A DNA stretch of 64,000 bases from Phialophora verrucosa (lineage: Eukaryota > Ascomycota > Eurotiomycetes > Chaetothyriales > Herpotrichiellaceae), in the NCBI GenBank assembly GCA_002099365.1, contig MSED01000015.1:2790001-2854000 (forward strand), given 5' to 3'. Each line of letters starts with the position of its first letter. Position 1 is the stretch's first letter. This document shows, one piece after another, positions 53,304 to 64,000 of the stretch. The translations under genes and the position numbers were made by a program. The notes under the pieces were generated by a model. That model ran no database searches. It was not told the origin of the DNA and was given only the letters and a program-made list of their open reading frames with translations.

Positions 53304-56300
53304 GGCATGCGGTTGTCAAATGTGCTTCACCCACGCTGGCAGCTCCACAAAGCCGACGGTCAGACCCCAAGCCGACCAGACCATGACCTTTCGTCCCGGC
53401 AAGATAGAAGACGCGTTGTCTGCCGGCGGTGCAGAGGATCAAGGACAGAAAAGAGTGGCAGATGAGGTTGTGGAAAGGTGCCAGGTGGACAAAGCAGGTG
53501 CCCGCCCACCGGGGCGCTGTCGTGGCAGGAAGTGCCCAAAGATCGGTGAAGGGACAGAGCGGAAGTCGAAGGCGTAACCCGGTAAATAAGATTTCGTGGT
53601 TCCTTATTCCTTTGTGCTCTGATGACGGATGCCCAATGCCGAAATAACGGTAAAGTAGTGCGGGTAGCCACACCACGGCCTAGGCTTGCGGGCAAGACTC
53701 TGTGACCTGGCACGGGTGGAAGTCTGCTGGAGCTCAGACTAGACTCCGCTAGAGCTGGAAATAGAAAGAGCCACTGGCAGTCAAGATCGAAGAGGCTCAC
53801 CCGATGGGGTGAGTCGACTGTCAGGTCCCGGTCCTAGTCCATGGATGTGGTGAGAATTCCAAAGCAAGGGATCCGCTGCCGAAAGCCTAAAATAACGGGG
53901 AGCCCGCGGTGGCCAGTAGAGGAGCCGCGCGGAAGGGATCCGTTGGGTAAAACCGGGAGCTCTGACTGAAAGACTCGACGAGCTAAACACGAGACGGGCT
54001 CAACTCAGCTGTGATGCCTCGGATGTCCTTGATTGAGTGCCCCCGGGTTGGGCTGGAACGGGGCCGAACTGACGATTCCAAGTGGTGACAATGGTGGCCG
54101 CTGCGACCGACAGGCGGCGGCCTGGAACAAGTGCTGGCCGTGACTATAAGTGGCCACGAGTCTCGCGGCGACAGGTTGCCGGCGGCGAATTGAGTTCTGG
54201 GCGAGGACAAGAGCGAAAGGGTGAAGCTTGATGGTTGATGAGTGAAGGGAGTAGTGGAGCTCAAGAAAGCTAAATCTCGAAAGACCCAAGTCAGCCGACC
54301 CCACGGCTAACAAATAGGAATATCACCATGACCGTCGTACTTGTAGCCGGAGGTAGCAGACCGATGCAGGAACGGGGCCCAGCTGCATGCATGGCAGAGG
54401 TGGCAGGGGGATCTCCTCCGGGATGTGTGCCAGCAAAGGGATAATGGAACGGGCGGACGGAGATGGCAGCTGCCAACCTGAGACGTTGCAAAAAACATCG
54501 GGGACTGGATTCTGGGACGGTACGAGGACTCGGTTCAAGGATCGGGAATGGACAGACGAGACGTGTCATGGGAACAAATAGCAGAGCAGGGGTCTATCAC
54601 AGACGGCTGATTGAACACGGAATGTCGACAGGAGGGGGACGTGAAGGGATGAGACTTGCGAGCCACTAGCGGAGGCGTACCAGAGCCCATCATCATCACC
54701 ATCGGCCCGTTGGGCAGCGGCAACAAGCGTGTGATACCGGAGCTCACAAGGGACAATCGTCTCCATCAATATCCGAGCCACCAAAGATCATGGCGCAGAT
54801 GTCATGTTGGTGGAGTATATGAGCAAGAGGCCAAGTTGAGTGCGAGGCGCTAAAGAAAGTCGGCGAAAATCAGAAGCGCCACTTCCCACGGTACGAAGTA
54901 CCCCATCTGTCGTAGCCGTCTGCGCACTACCGAGTAACATGATTGAGGAGAAACAGGAAGAAATGCTGAAGGCGAAAGGAGGAGAAGAGCGGAGAGGGGA
55001 TCCAGGTGGAATTATTCTCCTCCCACCAGTGCCTTGAATTGGCTTGGTTATCTACAGATACGCCGACCGGTAAAATCGACCGTGGCACAACGCGGCAGTA
55101 AATGAGGCTCAAATATACTCACCGCCGGAGGTGCATGTCTTGTCTGATGCAGAGGATCGACAGCGACATGGCCATGTGGAGCAGTGTTTCTTCTGGTGGT
55201 CACACTAGAAAAATCGAGAACAGAGGCTAAACAAGCGGCCCTCTTGACCTGGGACGTGCCTTGATTGACAGTGGGTTCTGCCTTATCTCGAGATGAATCT
55301 TTTCCGGCCAAGGAACTGAGTGTACGTAAAGGTACGAGACGGGAATGAGCTGTCGGACAAGAGGACAAGAGCGCAAATCCAGAGGAAAATGACGATCTGG
55401 CGTGGGCGATCTCCGAGTCTGTTTTCTTTTCGCACACCGCAGCTTCTCGGCCCAAGGTCAAGGTCAAGGTCAAGGTCAAGCTCGATCTCGAAATCTTTTC
55501 ACGCAACTTTCCAAGTATCTGATCATGCAATGTGGTGCGCGTCTGCGACGTTGCACCCACGCTGCTCGACCATAGCTTTGTACGAGGACTAGTAGCTCTG
55601 CCTCGATTGTTCCTCGAAGTTCCGTCTCAGCTCGCTGCATTGCATCCCTCGGTTTCTCGATTCGAGCTTCATTTCCCACTGCATCACCCCAGACCTATCT
55701 ATGCCCTTGGCTACATAGTCCGCTCTCACTCGCGCTTCCACCATGCAGCCGTTCCACGCCATTACCTTGCAACACCCACGTTTTTGGGCCCGGTTTTCAT
55801 CCGTCGCGGATGTGCACGACCAGGGGGTACTAAGCTGGTAAGTTTCGCTTTAACCCAGCCTAGCAAACAAGTCCGCCGCCTACCGATGGTACACAGAGTG
55901 ACATCTTTTGCTCCTGTTGGTCACCCAACGTCTCGACAAAGTAGTACTCCCCACGGCTGTCAGCCACGAAGCATTCCGCCCCCTCTCACCATCAACTTAT
56001 CTTGAGGCTGTGCCATGACTGATTAGGCTCCATCAAGATTTCAAATTTCACATCTCAGTGACCGCCCCGACCCTTCCTAGAGCTCTTCGGGCGCTATCTT
56101 GGAGTGACTTGTTGTCACCAGGATCCTCGCACCCAAGTATGCGATTGCAACATCGCGAGCATAGCTCGTCTCCCACTAGTCATCTGCAACCACGATGCCT
56201 AGAAAGGGATTCATGGAAACAGCCCTGCTCTAGACCCGAGGACCTTAGTAACAATCTCAGAGTTTGCTGTCCGGATAGCGAGAGGGGTCGAGACTCCTTC

Positions 56301-56753
56301 CGAACTTCCTTTTGGTGTTCTTGTTGGGCGCGCGGCCGATCACGTCAAACTTGAGCAAGGCCTTAAGCGGTTACTATATGGAATTTCGAAGCGACGAGTC
56401 GTCTAATGCCGTGCTACGCGGGATGGAAAACAATCCTGATTTGCCCGATTGGGTACTGATCACCGGCTTCCAACTCCTTACTGCAGCCAGTAGACGTCGA
56501 GGAAGGTTGGTTGCAACTACGAGTGACGTTGGAAGTTGGAAGCCGTTGCGAGGAGAACCGAATATTCTCTGGACAGCTGAGTCTCCGTGCATCTGACGAG
56601 CAACAGCCTGACCATTGACAGTTGCCGGATGCCTCTCGCTTGTGGTAAGCTTCGAGACCTCCACGACTACAGAACTGTAGAAATACCTCCTCGGCGCGCT
56701 TCGCCTCGCCTCGCTCCCTATCCGTAGCACATGACACCAAAAGATCAACGTTT
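53304..56753. other. 3.4-kb stretch without a supported gene
   Basis: Short ORFs on both strands, none convincing. It contains the AAGGTC repeat at 55454..55480. No transposon or RNA gene was recognised. Confidence 0.45.
55454..55480. repeat. AAGGTC hexamer x4
   Basis: Four perfect tandem copies of AAGGTC plus a partial copy. Confidence 0.95.
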
Positions 56754-58124
56754 CTATGTGCATGTATATCTGCGGCCCAATGTCAGTGTGTCAGGTCATC
56801 AAAGCAACGGCAAACAAAGTTGGGGCTTGATGACTGCCGCTCCTGGCCGGGAACAGAATGAGGACATGGGACTTACCCTCCATCTACTCTCAAGTCTGCT
56901 CCTGTGACATACCGGCTGGCATCACTAAGCAGATAGACGACCGCCCCCTGCAGGTCTTCTGGAGAACCCATTTTGCCGACTGGGATCAACGATGTCCATT
57001 TCTTGTTTAGTTCCGGGTTGTCGTCGAGGATTTTCCGCGTCCTGCCAGTTTAGTTAGCCCAATGATGACTGCTGAGGAACACCAAGGAAGAACACACAAA
57101 GCTGTCAACATGTAGCCAGGGCTGATACAGTTGACTCGGATATGAGCGTGTGCCCATTCGACCGCAAAACTAGCCGCGAGATGCCTCACCGCCGCCTTTG
57201 CAGCATTGTACGGTGCCTGTGGCTGGGGTACGTTGACAATCGCGCCTGACATGCTGCCGATCATGACGATACTCCCGTGGGTAATGTTGCGCTCCATCAG
57301 ATGCCGCGCGACCGCTGTACTGAACAGGTAAGTCCCGTCAACATTGACGCCCCAGAGCTTCTTGATACGGTCGTAAGGGTATGTTTCAGCCGAGAAATTC
57401 TCTGTGAACCCGGCCGAGGTCACCAGGTGGTCTATCTTTCCGTGCTGCCCAATGATCTCGGCGATGCATGCATTCACTGACTCCGGGTCTGATACGTCGG
57501 CATAGTGAGCCGTCACCTTGGGGACGTGGTCATCAGAGCCGCCCTTTTTGTTTTCGTTCGCGATGAGCGACATCAATTCCTGAGCCTGCTTCTCGCCCTC
57601 CTCCTCTGTAGAGAGAAGCGGTTCAGTACATCGCCGGACAGAGGCCCCGAGAGCTGTGTACAAGAGGGGGCGGGAATCTTACTGTTGAGGTCCACAATCG
57701 CCAGATCTGCCCCTGACTGCACCAGCGCTTGACCCATCACCAATCCCAGACCTCTCGCTCCCCCGGTCACCACGGCCGTCCGCCCTTCGAGACTGAACGT
57801 CGGTAGTGTCTTGACATAGTGAATGCCGCCCCGACCTCGCAACGGGCGATCCTGAGGGAACTCTTCCTCGGGAGGATATTCGACCACGATCTCTCGATCT
57901 GTACGGGATGCGGAACCTTCATGTGGTCCGGCTGATGTCCCCGTTGCTTCGGTCGACGCTTTATGATACGGGTCGTTCCTGTCGAGCTGCGATGGTGTAA
58001 GCCGGAGTGCACGGGAAGACGTCGTTGACAGTGGTCGGAAACCAGATGCTATCGGCCCCTTCGGAAGGTTTGCTACGCGCCGACTTGCGTGCCGCAGCAG
58101 ACGGTATGTCGTGGGTGCGTTCAT
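56754..58124 (-). CDS. Short-chain dehydrogenase/reductase with mitochondrial-type presequence
   Basis: Exons 58124..57683, 57605..57098, 57041..56877 and 56769..56754 give 376 aa. The N-terminal 100 residues are Arg/Ser-rich with a likely mitochondrial presequence (TYRLLRHASRRVANL). The SDR domain follows: TGGARGLGLVMGQ binds the cofactor, DLN follows the second strand, GSMSG holds the catalytic Ser, and YNAAKAAVRHL has Tyr and Lys. The end (SRYVTGADLRVDGGYTCT) is the classical SDR C-terminus. Arabinitol- or mannitol-type dehydrogenases share this layout, so a polyol or sugar substrate is possible but not shown. Introns are 77, 56 and 107 nt. The last coding exon has only 16 nt, so a gene finder may truncate it. 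Confidence 0.9.
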
Positions 58125-58499
58125 CTTTGCTGTACGTCTCTCTCTCCCCCTCTCTCTTGCCGAATTATCTGTATGTCGACCTTCTTGGCTTCCTTCGCAC
58201 CGAAATCGAATTAACTGGAATGAATCCTGAATGCTTCTTTGATCACAGCCCCAGTTTCACTTCGATCCTAGGACTAGCACAAGATGACTCGGATCCGGCC
58301 TTTTATTTCACCCCCGCGTATGTGTGCGTGCAGTTGCTTCTCTCGAATATGAGCAGTCCGCCCCACGTTAGCCAAGGCCTTAGACCACAATACAGTACGT
58401 ATGCCTGAACTGCGACGACAAGAACCCTTTAAGTGCCGAACTACGCGACAGTACTCGAACGTCAGCTACGCGCACCGAAATCAAAGAAGTTCGAATCAA

Positions 58500-58538
58500 G
58501 TGAGTGAGTAGTGAGTAGTGAGTGAGCGAGTGAGTGAG
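58500..58538. repeat. GTGAGTGA-type simple repeat
   Basis: A degenerate run of GTGA and GTAGTGA units. Confidence 0.9.
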
Positions 58539-59539
58539 AAGGTGGTGAGCGCGATTAACCACAGGTGACGTGCCTCCAAAAACTTTGTTGACCTCCCAAC
58601 TTTCCCCTGCAAGGCAAGAGCAAGAGCGTTATGTCATGGGCTCGAAGCTCAACAAGTAACAAGGAGTGCCATTGCCATTCGTCACCTTCTGTGGGGAAAG
58701 CTACGAGCAACCTTTCAGGCCCCGTTACGAGTCTGTAACGCTGATCGTGCGCCAGAGCTCTCGGCAGGGACATGCATGAATCTCGATCTGAGAGAGATTC
58801 TAGAATCTGGACCCGACGCACGAGCACTAGGATAGCGACCACGAAGTATATCCGCGGTGCACTGTACTCGTACATAGTAGTCAATAACTGTGCGAGCGGT
58901 GCACGATGCGGTGCAATTCTGTCTCTACCATCTGCATCGATGTCTCATCGAGCCCCGTACAATAATACTGTACTCGTACCGATACCGATCTTGAGACTGT
59001 GGTTACTTATCTTACCTGGACGTCTAAGTTTCCTCAGAAGGAAAGGGCGCCGAAAGGGCTCATCGACTCCTCCTACGCCACGCGTTTTATCAGATATGTC
59101 TCTCTTATCGTCCATAGCCTATGTCGAGGGCTGTGTACCGGCTACGTACGTACCACTCCGTTACTGTACCTCCTGCAGCATTTGCTCCTCAGCATTTACT
59201 CACTCAACCGGCCAGCAAGGAAACATCTCGTATGGCATAGCATCGCGACTTGTGTAGATATGTAGAGACTGCGGCACTTGTTCTAGCACGCACGGAATAG
59301 CGCGCCAGTTCATTTTGGTCCTGGATCCGGGGCTCAGCCTCTGCCTTCTTGTTTGGATGTACAGTATGCTGAGTATGTATGTTAGTCTTTTGATCTGCCA
59401 AGGGATGCGTCCCAGCTTTTGATATCTCGTATGACAGACCGACATAGTCGGCCGATACGGTATAGTAACATGGGTTTGGTGTGGTGCCACCACTCGCATC
59501 TCCTTCCTGGTCCTCCCGCAAGCAGCCAACTATGGACTC

Positions 59540-59607
59540 GACTCACTTTTCTTCCCTCACCATGTACTTACTTGACTCACTTTTCTTCCCTCACCATGTA
59601 CTTACTT
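59540..59607. repeat. Perfect 34-bp tandem duplication
   Basis: Copies 59540..59573 and 59574..59607 are identical. The block ends 28 bp before the Pop1 stop codon region, so it lies in the 3' UTR of that gene. Confidence 0.97.
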
Positions 59608-59635
59608 CCCTCCCCAACGTGATAGGCGCTGTCCC

Positions 59636-62600
59636 TCAGCTACATACCTCCCAGATGGCCAACCGCCCCACACTTTCGCCCGCATTCCTGATAACGCAAA
59701 GCCTCTTTCTTCGCTCCTTCACCTTTCCACTCTCATTCACGCCATCGTCAACCATGTTGTCATCCTGCCAGCCTTCTAGAAGCCGTTGTATCCAAATACC
59801 ACCGATGGCCGTGCCCCGTCCTTCAGCCAGATTATACCCACCACTGGTGACAAACCCAATCAGATCATGGGCATCCGGGCAAGGAGGATGTTTATCCCAC
59901 TCTGTAGGCTGCTCGAGGGGATTAAGCAATAACTCGGCCAATTCATCCGCGCCGGGAGCAGGGCCGTCCAACGGATTTCCTTCATCCGGGTTATTTTTCG
60001 ACTCTGAAACGTCTCCCTTCCGCTTGGCATCCCCGGCAGTCTTCCTGCTGTCTCGTCGGTTTCTGCCCTTCTTCTCCTTCGGTGGCGGGGGCATCTGCTT
60101 CGGGATCTCACCATCGCCTCGTCCAAAGGCGCTATCGGGACCCCACTTCTCGACGATCTCCTGTGGTGCATTTTTGGGCAGGACGTTTATCTTTGCGAGC
60201 GATTCACGTGGGTAAAAGGCTTGGTGGCGAGGGACGTTGGATTTGTTGTTTCTAGCCTTAGGTAAGGGTTTGTTGTTCGACGACGACGTACTATCCAGAC
60301 CAAGCCAGCGTGAGCGAAGGGTTCGGGCTCGCATTACCGGGCCTGAGGAACTCGAGGAGCCCGTAGAGCTGATGGTAGGAAAAGGTTGGGCCGGGGGAGG
60401 ACCATCGGAAGGCCAGCTTTGCGGCTCCAAGTTCTGCGAGACTTCACCATTTGCATTTGGCAGACATAGCAGAGGAGCTGCCTTTGGTCTCGGGATGGAC
60501 GGCAGACGGTATATGCGTGCTGCTGCGGAGGGACTACCTTTGTCGAGCAGCACAATCCGGACAGTCATCAGCGTTGGATGTTGTGTTAGAGTGGTAATTG
60601 ACGGGTTCTTTAGTATCGCGATGCTCTGGATGGGTGCCAGCTGTGTGTATCCGCATTCTGGCGTTTGATTTGACGGTCTTTCAGGCTCCGCCTCGCTCTC
60701 TGGGCTGGAAGTGTTGCGTCGACGAACCTGTATTTCAGCCTCTTCGGCTTCTTCAGCCTGCTTGGACTGGGCAGCTTTTCGTTGCCGCTGTGTAGGAAGT
60801 TGCGATGCTTCCTGTTCCCTGGAGCCTGCATTAGTAGATTGAGAGCAGGAAACGGCTGCAGCGGTCGCAGCCGCGTCAGTGTCACTGAAGAGATATTCCC
60901 AATCACAAGCCCATCCTCTCCCAACCTCGCCACGCCGGCCTAGTCCCAGATCAAGCACATCCCACGCAATCCGATGCTTCGGGGGTCGTCGGATCCACGC
61001 GTCAAACCTCTTTTCGCACTCAGTCCGCTCCCATGATTTGCCCGCTTCAGTGCCCGGAAGATCGCCAGGAAACCACGGAGCTTTTTGCTCAAAAGCCATT
61101 TGCTGTTGCTGACACATGCCTCCGAATCGCGGAGTGCCACCGGAGGAGAGAGGGTAGTACATCAGGGAACGCCAGACAGGATCGACGCAACTCCAAGGGA
61201 GTAGAACAGTCCATGTGCCTTGGGTGTTCTTGGTAGTGCTATTCTCTGCCCTCGATGCAAGTAGCATCACTGGTATCCGGGGATCTTTGGCAGTGATTGA
61301 TGGTGCTTGCCCCGGTGGTGCCAGTGCTCTTCGACGGTTGATTGCTTTCTGTGATGGTAAGGAATTGCTTATCAGCCAGCGCGTCTTGTGTGAGAGTAGT
61401 GACGACGGTGGAAGAGCCTTATCCAGAGGCCACGACACAAGAAGTTCATCAAGATGACAGGACTCGGAGCTTCGAGGGGTCTCGATCCGCCTCGGTGGGT
61501 GGTTGAGCCTAGGATCAACCACATCCAAGTGCAACATAGCGTTATGGGGAAGAATGCTAGGGTTATTGACGCCAGCAAGGAGCGTCCACCACGAGTCGCT
61601 GGAGGTTTCTGTTCCCAGATGTGTTGGGAAAGGGCGGAGCACACCAATCAACGCTTCAGTCGAGCCTGGCCCCTGGATGTCGATACTTCCAATCTCGAAG
61701 CGAAGATCCTCGACCAAGACTTGCGGCCTCTGCATCTTCGCGACTTTCAGGAGCTCTTGCCAGAACTGATGGAAGGCTGAAGGGTGAATCCGAATCATGA
61801 TTCGGTGATCGAGCTTAACCTTGCGCTTCTTCTTTCCCTGTTTTACCAATTCGGCTTGCGCTTCGTTCCCTGCAGGCTGATCAGGATTGTCTTTCTCAAC
61901 TTCCATCTGACCTTCCGCGACGCCAGACTGGGGAGGGGGACCGTCTTCAAGACCCGCCATGTCATATGCTTTCGCAGACTTTGGCTTTTCTTCCTGATCC
62001 TGCACCGCTGGAAACCAGATCACCTTCACCGGTGCAATGAGCCGCTTCTCTTGATCTCGTTCGGATAGCCATCCGCAAGCAAACCGTGTGCCGGACTTCC
62101 ACTTCTTATGCAAAGACGGCGAAAGTCCCTGCGGTGTAAAACTCAGTGCTTTAAGCATGCTGTCCAAGGCGGTCTCTGTCCCCCAACAAGCGACCGTAGA
62201 CATGTAACTGACATCCCAGGCCACACATCCCTGTGTGCCAGCGGCTCGATGACTAGGTCTGTAACTCTTCTCCGTCGGGCTCAACGGTATGGACATTCTC
62301 CACAGTGGCTCTGTAGGCCGGGTCATGTGTGCACGCTTTGTGTGCCAAAGATGGGTCGGTAGCCATGTCTTGTTGACCTGCCGTCTCTTGTACTTGGTCG
62401 TGGCTTTGGGAAATTCCGACAGTGTGTTCTTCTTCAGGCGAGGTACACGTGAAGCTAGCACATGTTTGGCAGGGTCCAGCTGCTGAGCATTCGCCTTTGC
62501 TTCCTTTTTCTTCTGCCGGACTGTCTTGCGGCCCTGGTTCAGCCTCTGCAAGGCTCGAGCCGTGTCGAGTCTTATTCTCAGCTTTCGCGAAGGAGTCCGT

Positions 62601-63046
62601 GTTCGTTTGGTGACTGTGGGCGTGTTGTCTTCTTTCATCTATCACCATCCTGGTCAGCTAACGTCAGTACGCAGCGTCTCGTGCTAGGGATATATGGAAC
62701 GCACCTCACGTTCTGCCCTCCTTCGCAATCGTCGGGGTACCTTTTTCGCATTATGGCTTGCAGTCCTCCTTCGCATGTGCCTTGGTACTTGTTGGAATGC
62801 GCGTGTACTCAAGGATTTCCTTGCATTTCGCATGTTCTTCTCCAAAGCTGCGATTTCGAACTCTCTGGCCTTGATAAATGCCGGAATATTGAGTTCCCCA
62901 GTCGCAGACACAGCGGCATCGGGCCGCTGCACAGAGATCGCTCGAGCATCATGATATTTCTGTCTCTTGCGTGAGTCTGACGACTGCACAGGCTTATTGA
63001 AGCCTAGCTTACGCTTTTGCCCGGCTTGCTGTGTCGAGGGAGCCAT
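59636..63046 (-). CDS. pop1: Pop1, protein subunit of RNase P and RNase MRP
   Basis: Exons 63046..62705 and 62638..59636 give about 1114 aa. Pop1 is the largest protein of the RNase P/MRP ribonucleoproteins, needed for tRNA 5' processing and rRNA maturation in the nucleus and nucleolus. The Pop1 N-terminal domain is visible (VPRHMRRRTASHNAKKVP, then RLRRRAERE and TWLPTHLWHTKRAHM). The POPLD domain lies around residues 580 to 660 (VLLPWSCVDPVWRSLMYY ... GGMCQQQQMAFE). The 66-nt intron 62704..62639 (GTGCGT, branch GCTGAC, GATAG) joins RRAERE to MKEDNTPTV. An upstream CCAG would break the frame, so I use GATAG. An in-frame ATG at 63073 adds nine residues; I prefer 63046 (MAPSTQQ). Confidence 0.92.
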
Positions 63047-64000
63047 GGCGGGGGATGCCAGATTCCCTCTCATTCAGTCGCGCTGCGCGTTGGATTCTTG
63101 TCATAAGCACTTGAATTTTACTCGGAAATTGACGTCATTTCAAACTACGGGGGAGCAAAGGGACGTGCCCATGTGTGATATTCTCGACATTCCTGCGAAA
63201 ATACGACCTATAATATGCATTTGTGTACGGCTCGATTTATTGTACATCCTGGAGGAATGTTCCAGTATCAGCACCGGCGGTGCTGTGGAAGTTACAGCAG
63301 CCTCGACAGCATATCCGCTGTATTAAGGAGTTTGCGGTCCCAGGAGATGGAGGGACAATGATTTGGGAACCCTGTCAGGCATTCGTTGGAAGTGGATGGC
63401 CAGCTGCGTCTGGAACCCCAACAAGTGGCTGGTATCAGGAAATACGGCGCGTCATCGCCTGGACATCGGGCCATGATTCAACCTCTGTAAAGGCCTCGAA
63501 GAACAACGGCCCAAGTGCCATTGCGCGAGGTGCCGGCGGGGTCTACACGCTCCAGGATCTCAACACAGTCATATATACCCAGATCAAGCGTATTCTTTCC
63601 TACGGGCTTCATGCAGTTTGGACGGAAGTGGTGCCAACAACTTTGCATATTGACCCACTATGATTGTGCGTACCAGAGTGAACATTATCAAACCAAAAAC
63701 CAAGTGCTTCTTCAAGCCATGTCCAGTGCGATGATTGGAGACATCCACGTACCTCGACAAGACCCGGGTACTCCTGACCATCACGTAAGAGCGGGTATTT
63801 TCATGTTTCTGAGCCCCGGGCTTCATTGTCAAGTTTGGATAGGAAAACCGCGCTTACTCTTGAAAGGATCCTTAGGGCGTCGACTCCTAGATTACCCTGA
63901 GCAACTATTTCGGCAAGCCCCGGCGGCGCCTTCGCAATCAAATTAAGGATGTCTTCAGCGAGCGGGAGCCGTGGGTATGTCCGCAGGCGGTTGCGCTGTG
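63047..64000. other. Right end of window, no gene seen
   Basis: Pop1 promoter side. The plus-strand ORFs at 63223..63663 and 63515..63946 overlap each other and have no recognisable character; they could be part of an unrecognised gene running off the window. Confidence 0.35.

Larger units (their letters stand above)
58125..59635. other. Intergenic with short repeats
   Basis: No gene supported. It contains a GTGA-rich repeat (58500..58538) and a perfect 34-bp tandem duplication (59540..59607). Confidence 0.5.

Noticed and set aside
55532..56005. 157-aa plus-strand ORF
   Set aside because: His/Pro/Arg-rich with no recognisable fold; overlaps other ORFs of similar length and nothing supports expression.
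1..64000. CRISPR array, bacterial operons or ribosome binding sites
   Set aside because: Sequence is eukaryotic with spliceosomal introns; no regular direct-repeat/spacer array is present.

Overview
This window is nuclear DNA from a filamentous ascomycete (Pezizomycotina). The evidence is short spliceosomal introns of about 43 to 160 nt with GT..AG ends and CTRAC-type branch points, fungal-type proteins (bZIP with DUF3425, fungal ceramide synthase, Cti6, Rsr1, Pop1), no operons, and gene spacing of 0.3 to 3.5 kb. I cannot assign class or genus from the sequence alone. Exon boundaries were worked out by hand from splice signals and protein continuity.

Layout. 1-5.6 kb: the 3' part of a cyclin H (Ccl1) gene on +, then ceramide synthase (Lag1) and a STRAP-like WD40 protein on -. 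7.1-18.3 kb: six consecutive genes on the + strand with no recognisable domain. They share a recurring architecture: basic N-terminal helix, long Ser/Pro-rich disordered middle with short D-P-F and R-W-S-D-x-x-D-x-F motifs, and a C-terminal coiled coil. I read them as a fast-diverging tandem paralogue family, and they are the most novel element here. 19.0-24.7 kb: a vitamin-type MFS transporter (-), a divergently transcribed 2-oxoglutarate/Fe(II) oxygenase (+), and the biotin-carrying subunit of 3-methylcrotonyl-CoA carboxylase (-). 25.1-30.7 kb: an acidic nuclear-type protein, a His/Asp-repeat protein with a conserved Cys pair, and a four-TM membrane protein, all +. 31.8-38.6 kb: ferric reductase-like protein, PPIL1-type cyclophilin and an ABM-like protein, all -. 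39.3-41.0 kb: the carboxyltransferase subunit of 3-methylcrotonyl-CoA carboxylase (+). 41.4-53.3 kb: Rsr1/Bud1 GTPase, a bZIP factor, a Cti6-like PHD protein and a conserved Ser-rich protein, all -. 56.8-63.0 kb: a mitochondrial-type SDR and the RNase P/MRP subunit Pop1, both -.

How the genes work together. MccA and MccB form one leucine-catabolic mitochondrial enzyme and lie about 14.6 kb apart, a loosened version of the cluster known in other fungi. The transporter beside mccA belongs to the biotin/pantothenate symporter family and MccA carries biotin, but that link is only an inference. Most other genes are unrelated housekeeping functions. Three long stretches (34.2-37.0, 42.2-45.5 and 53.3-56.75 kb) hold no gene I can support.
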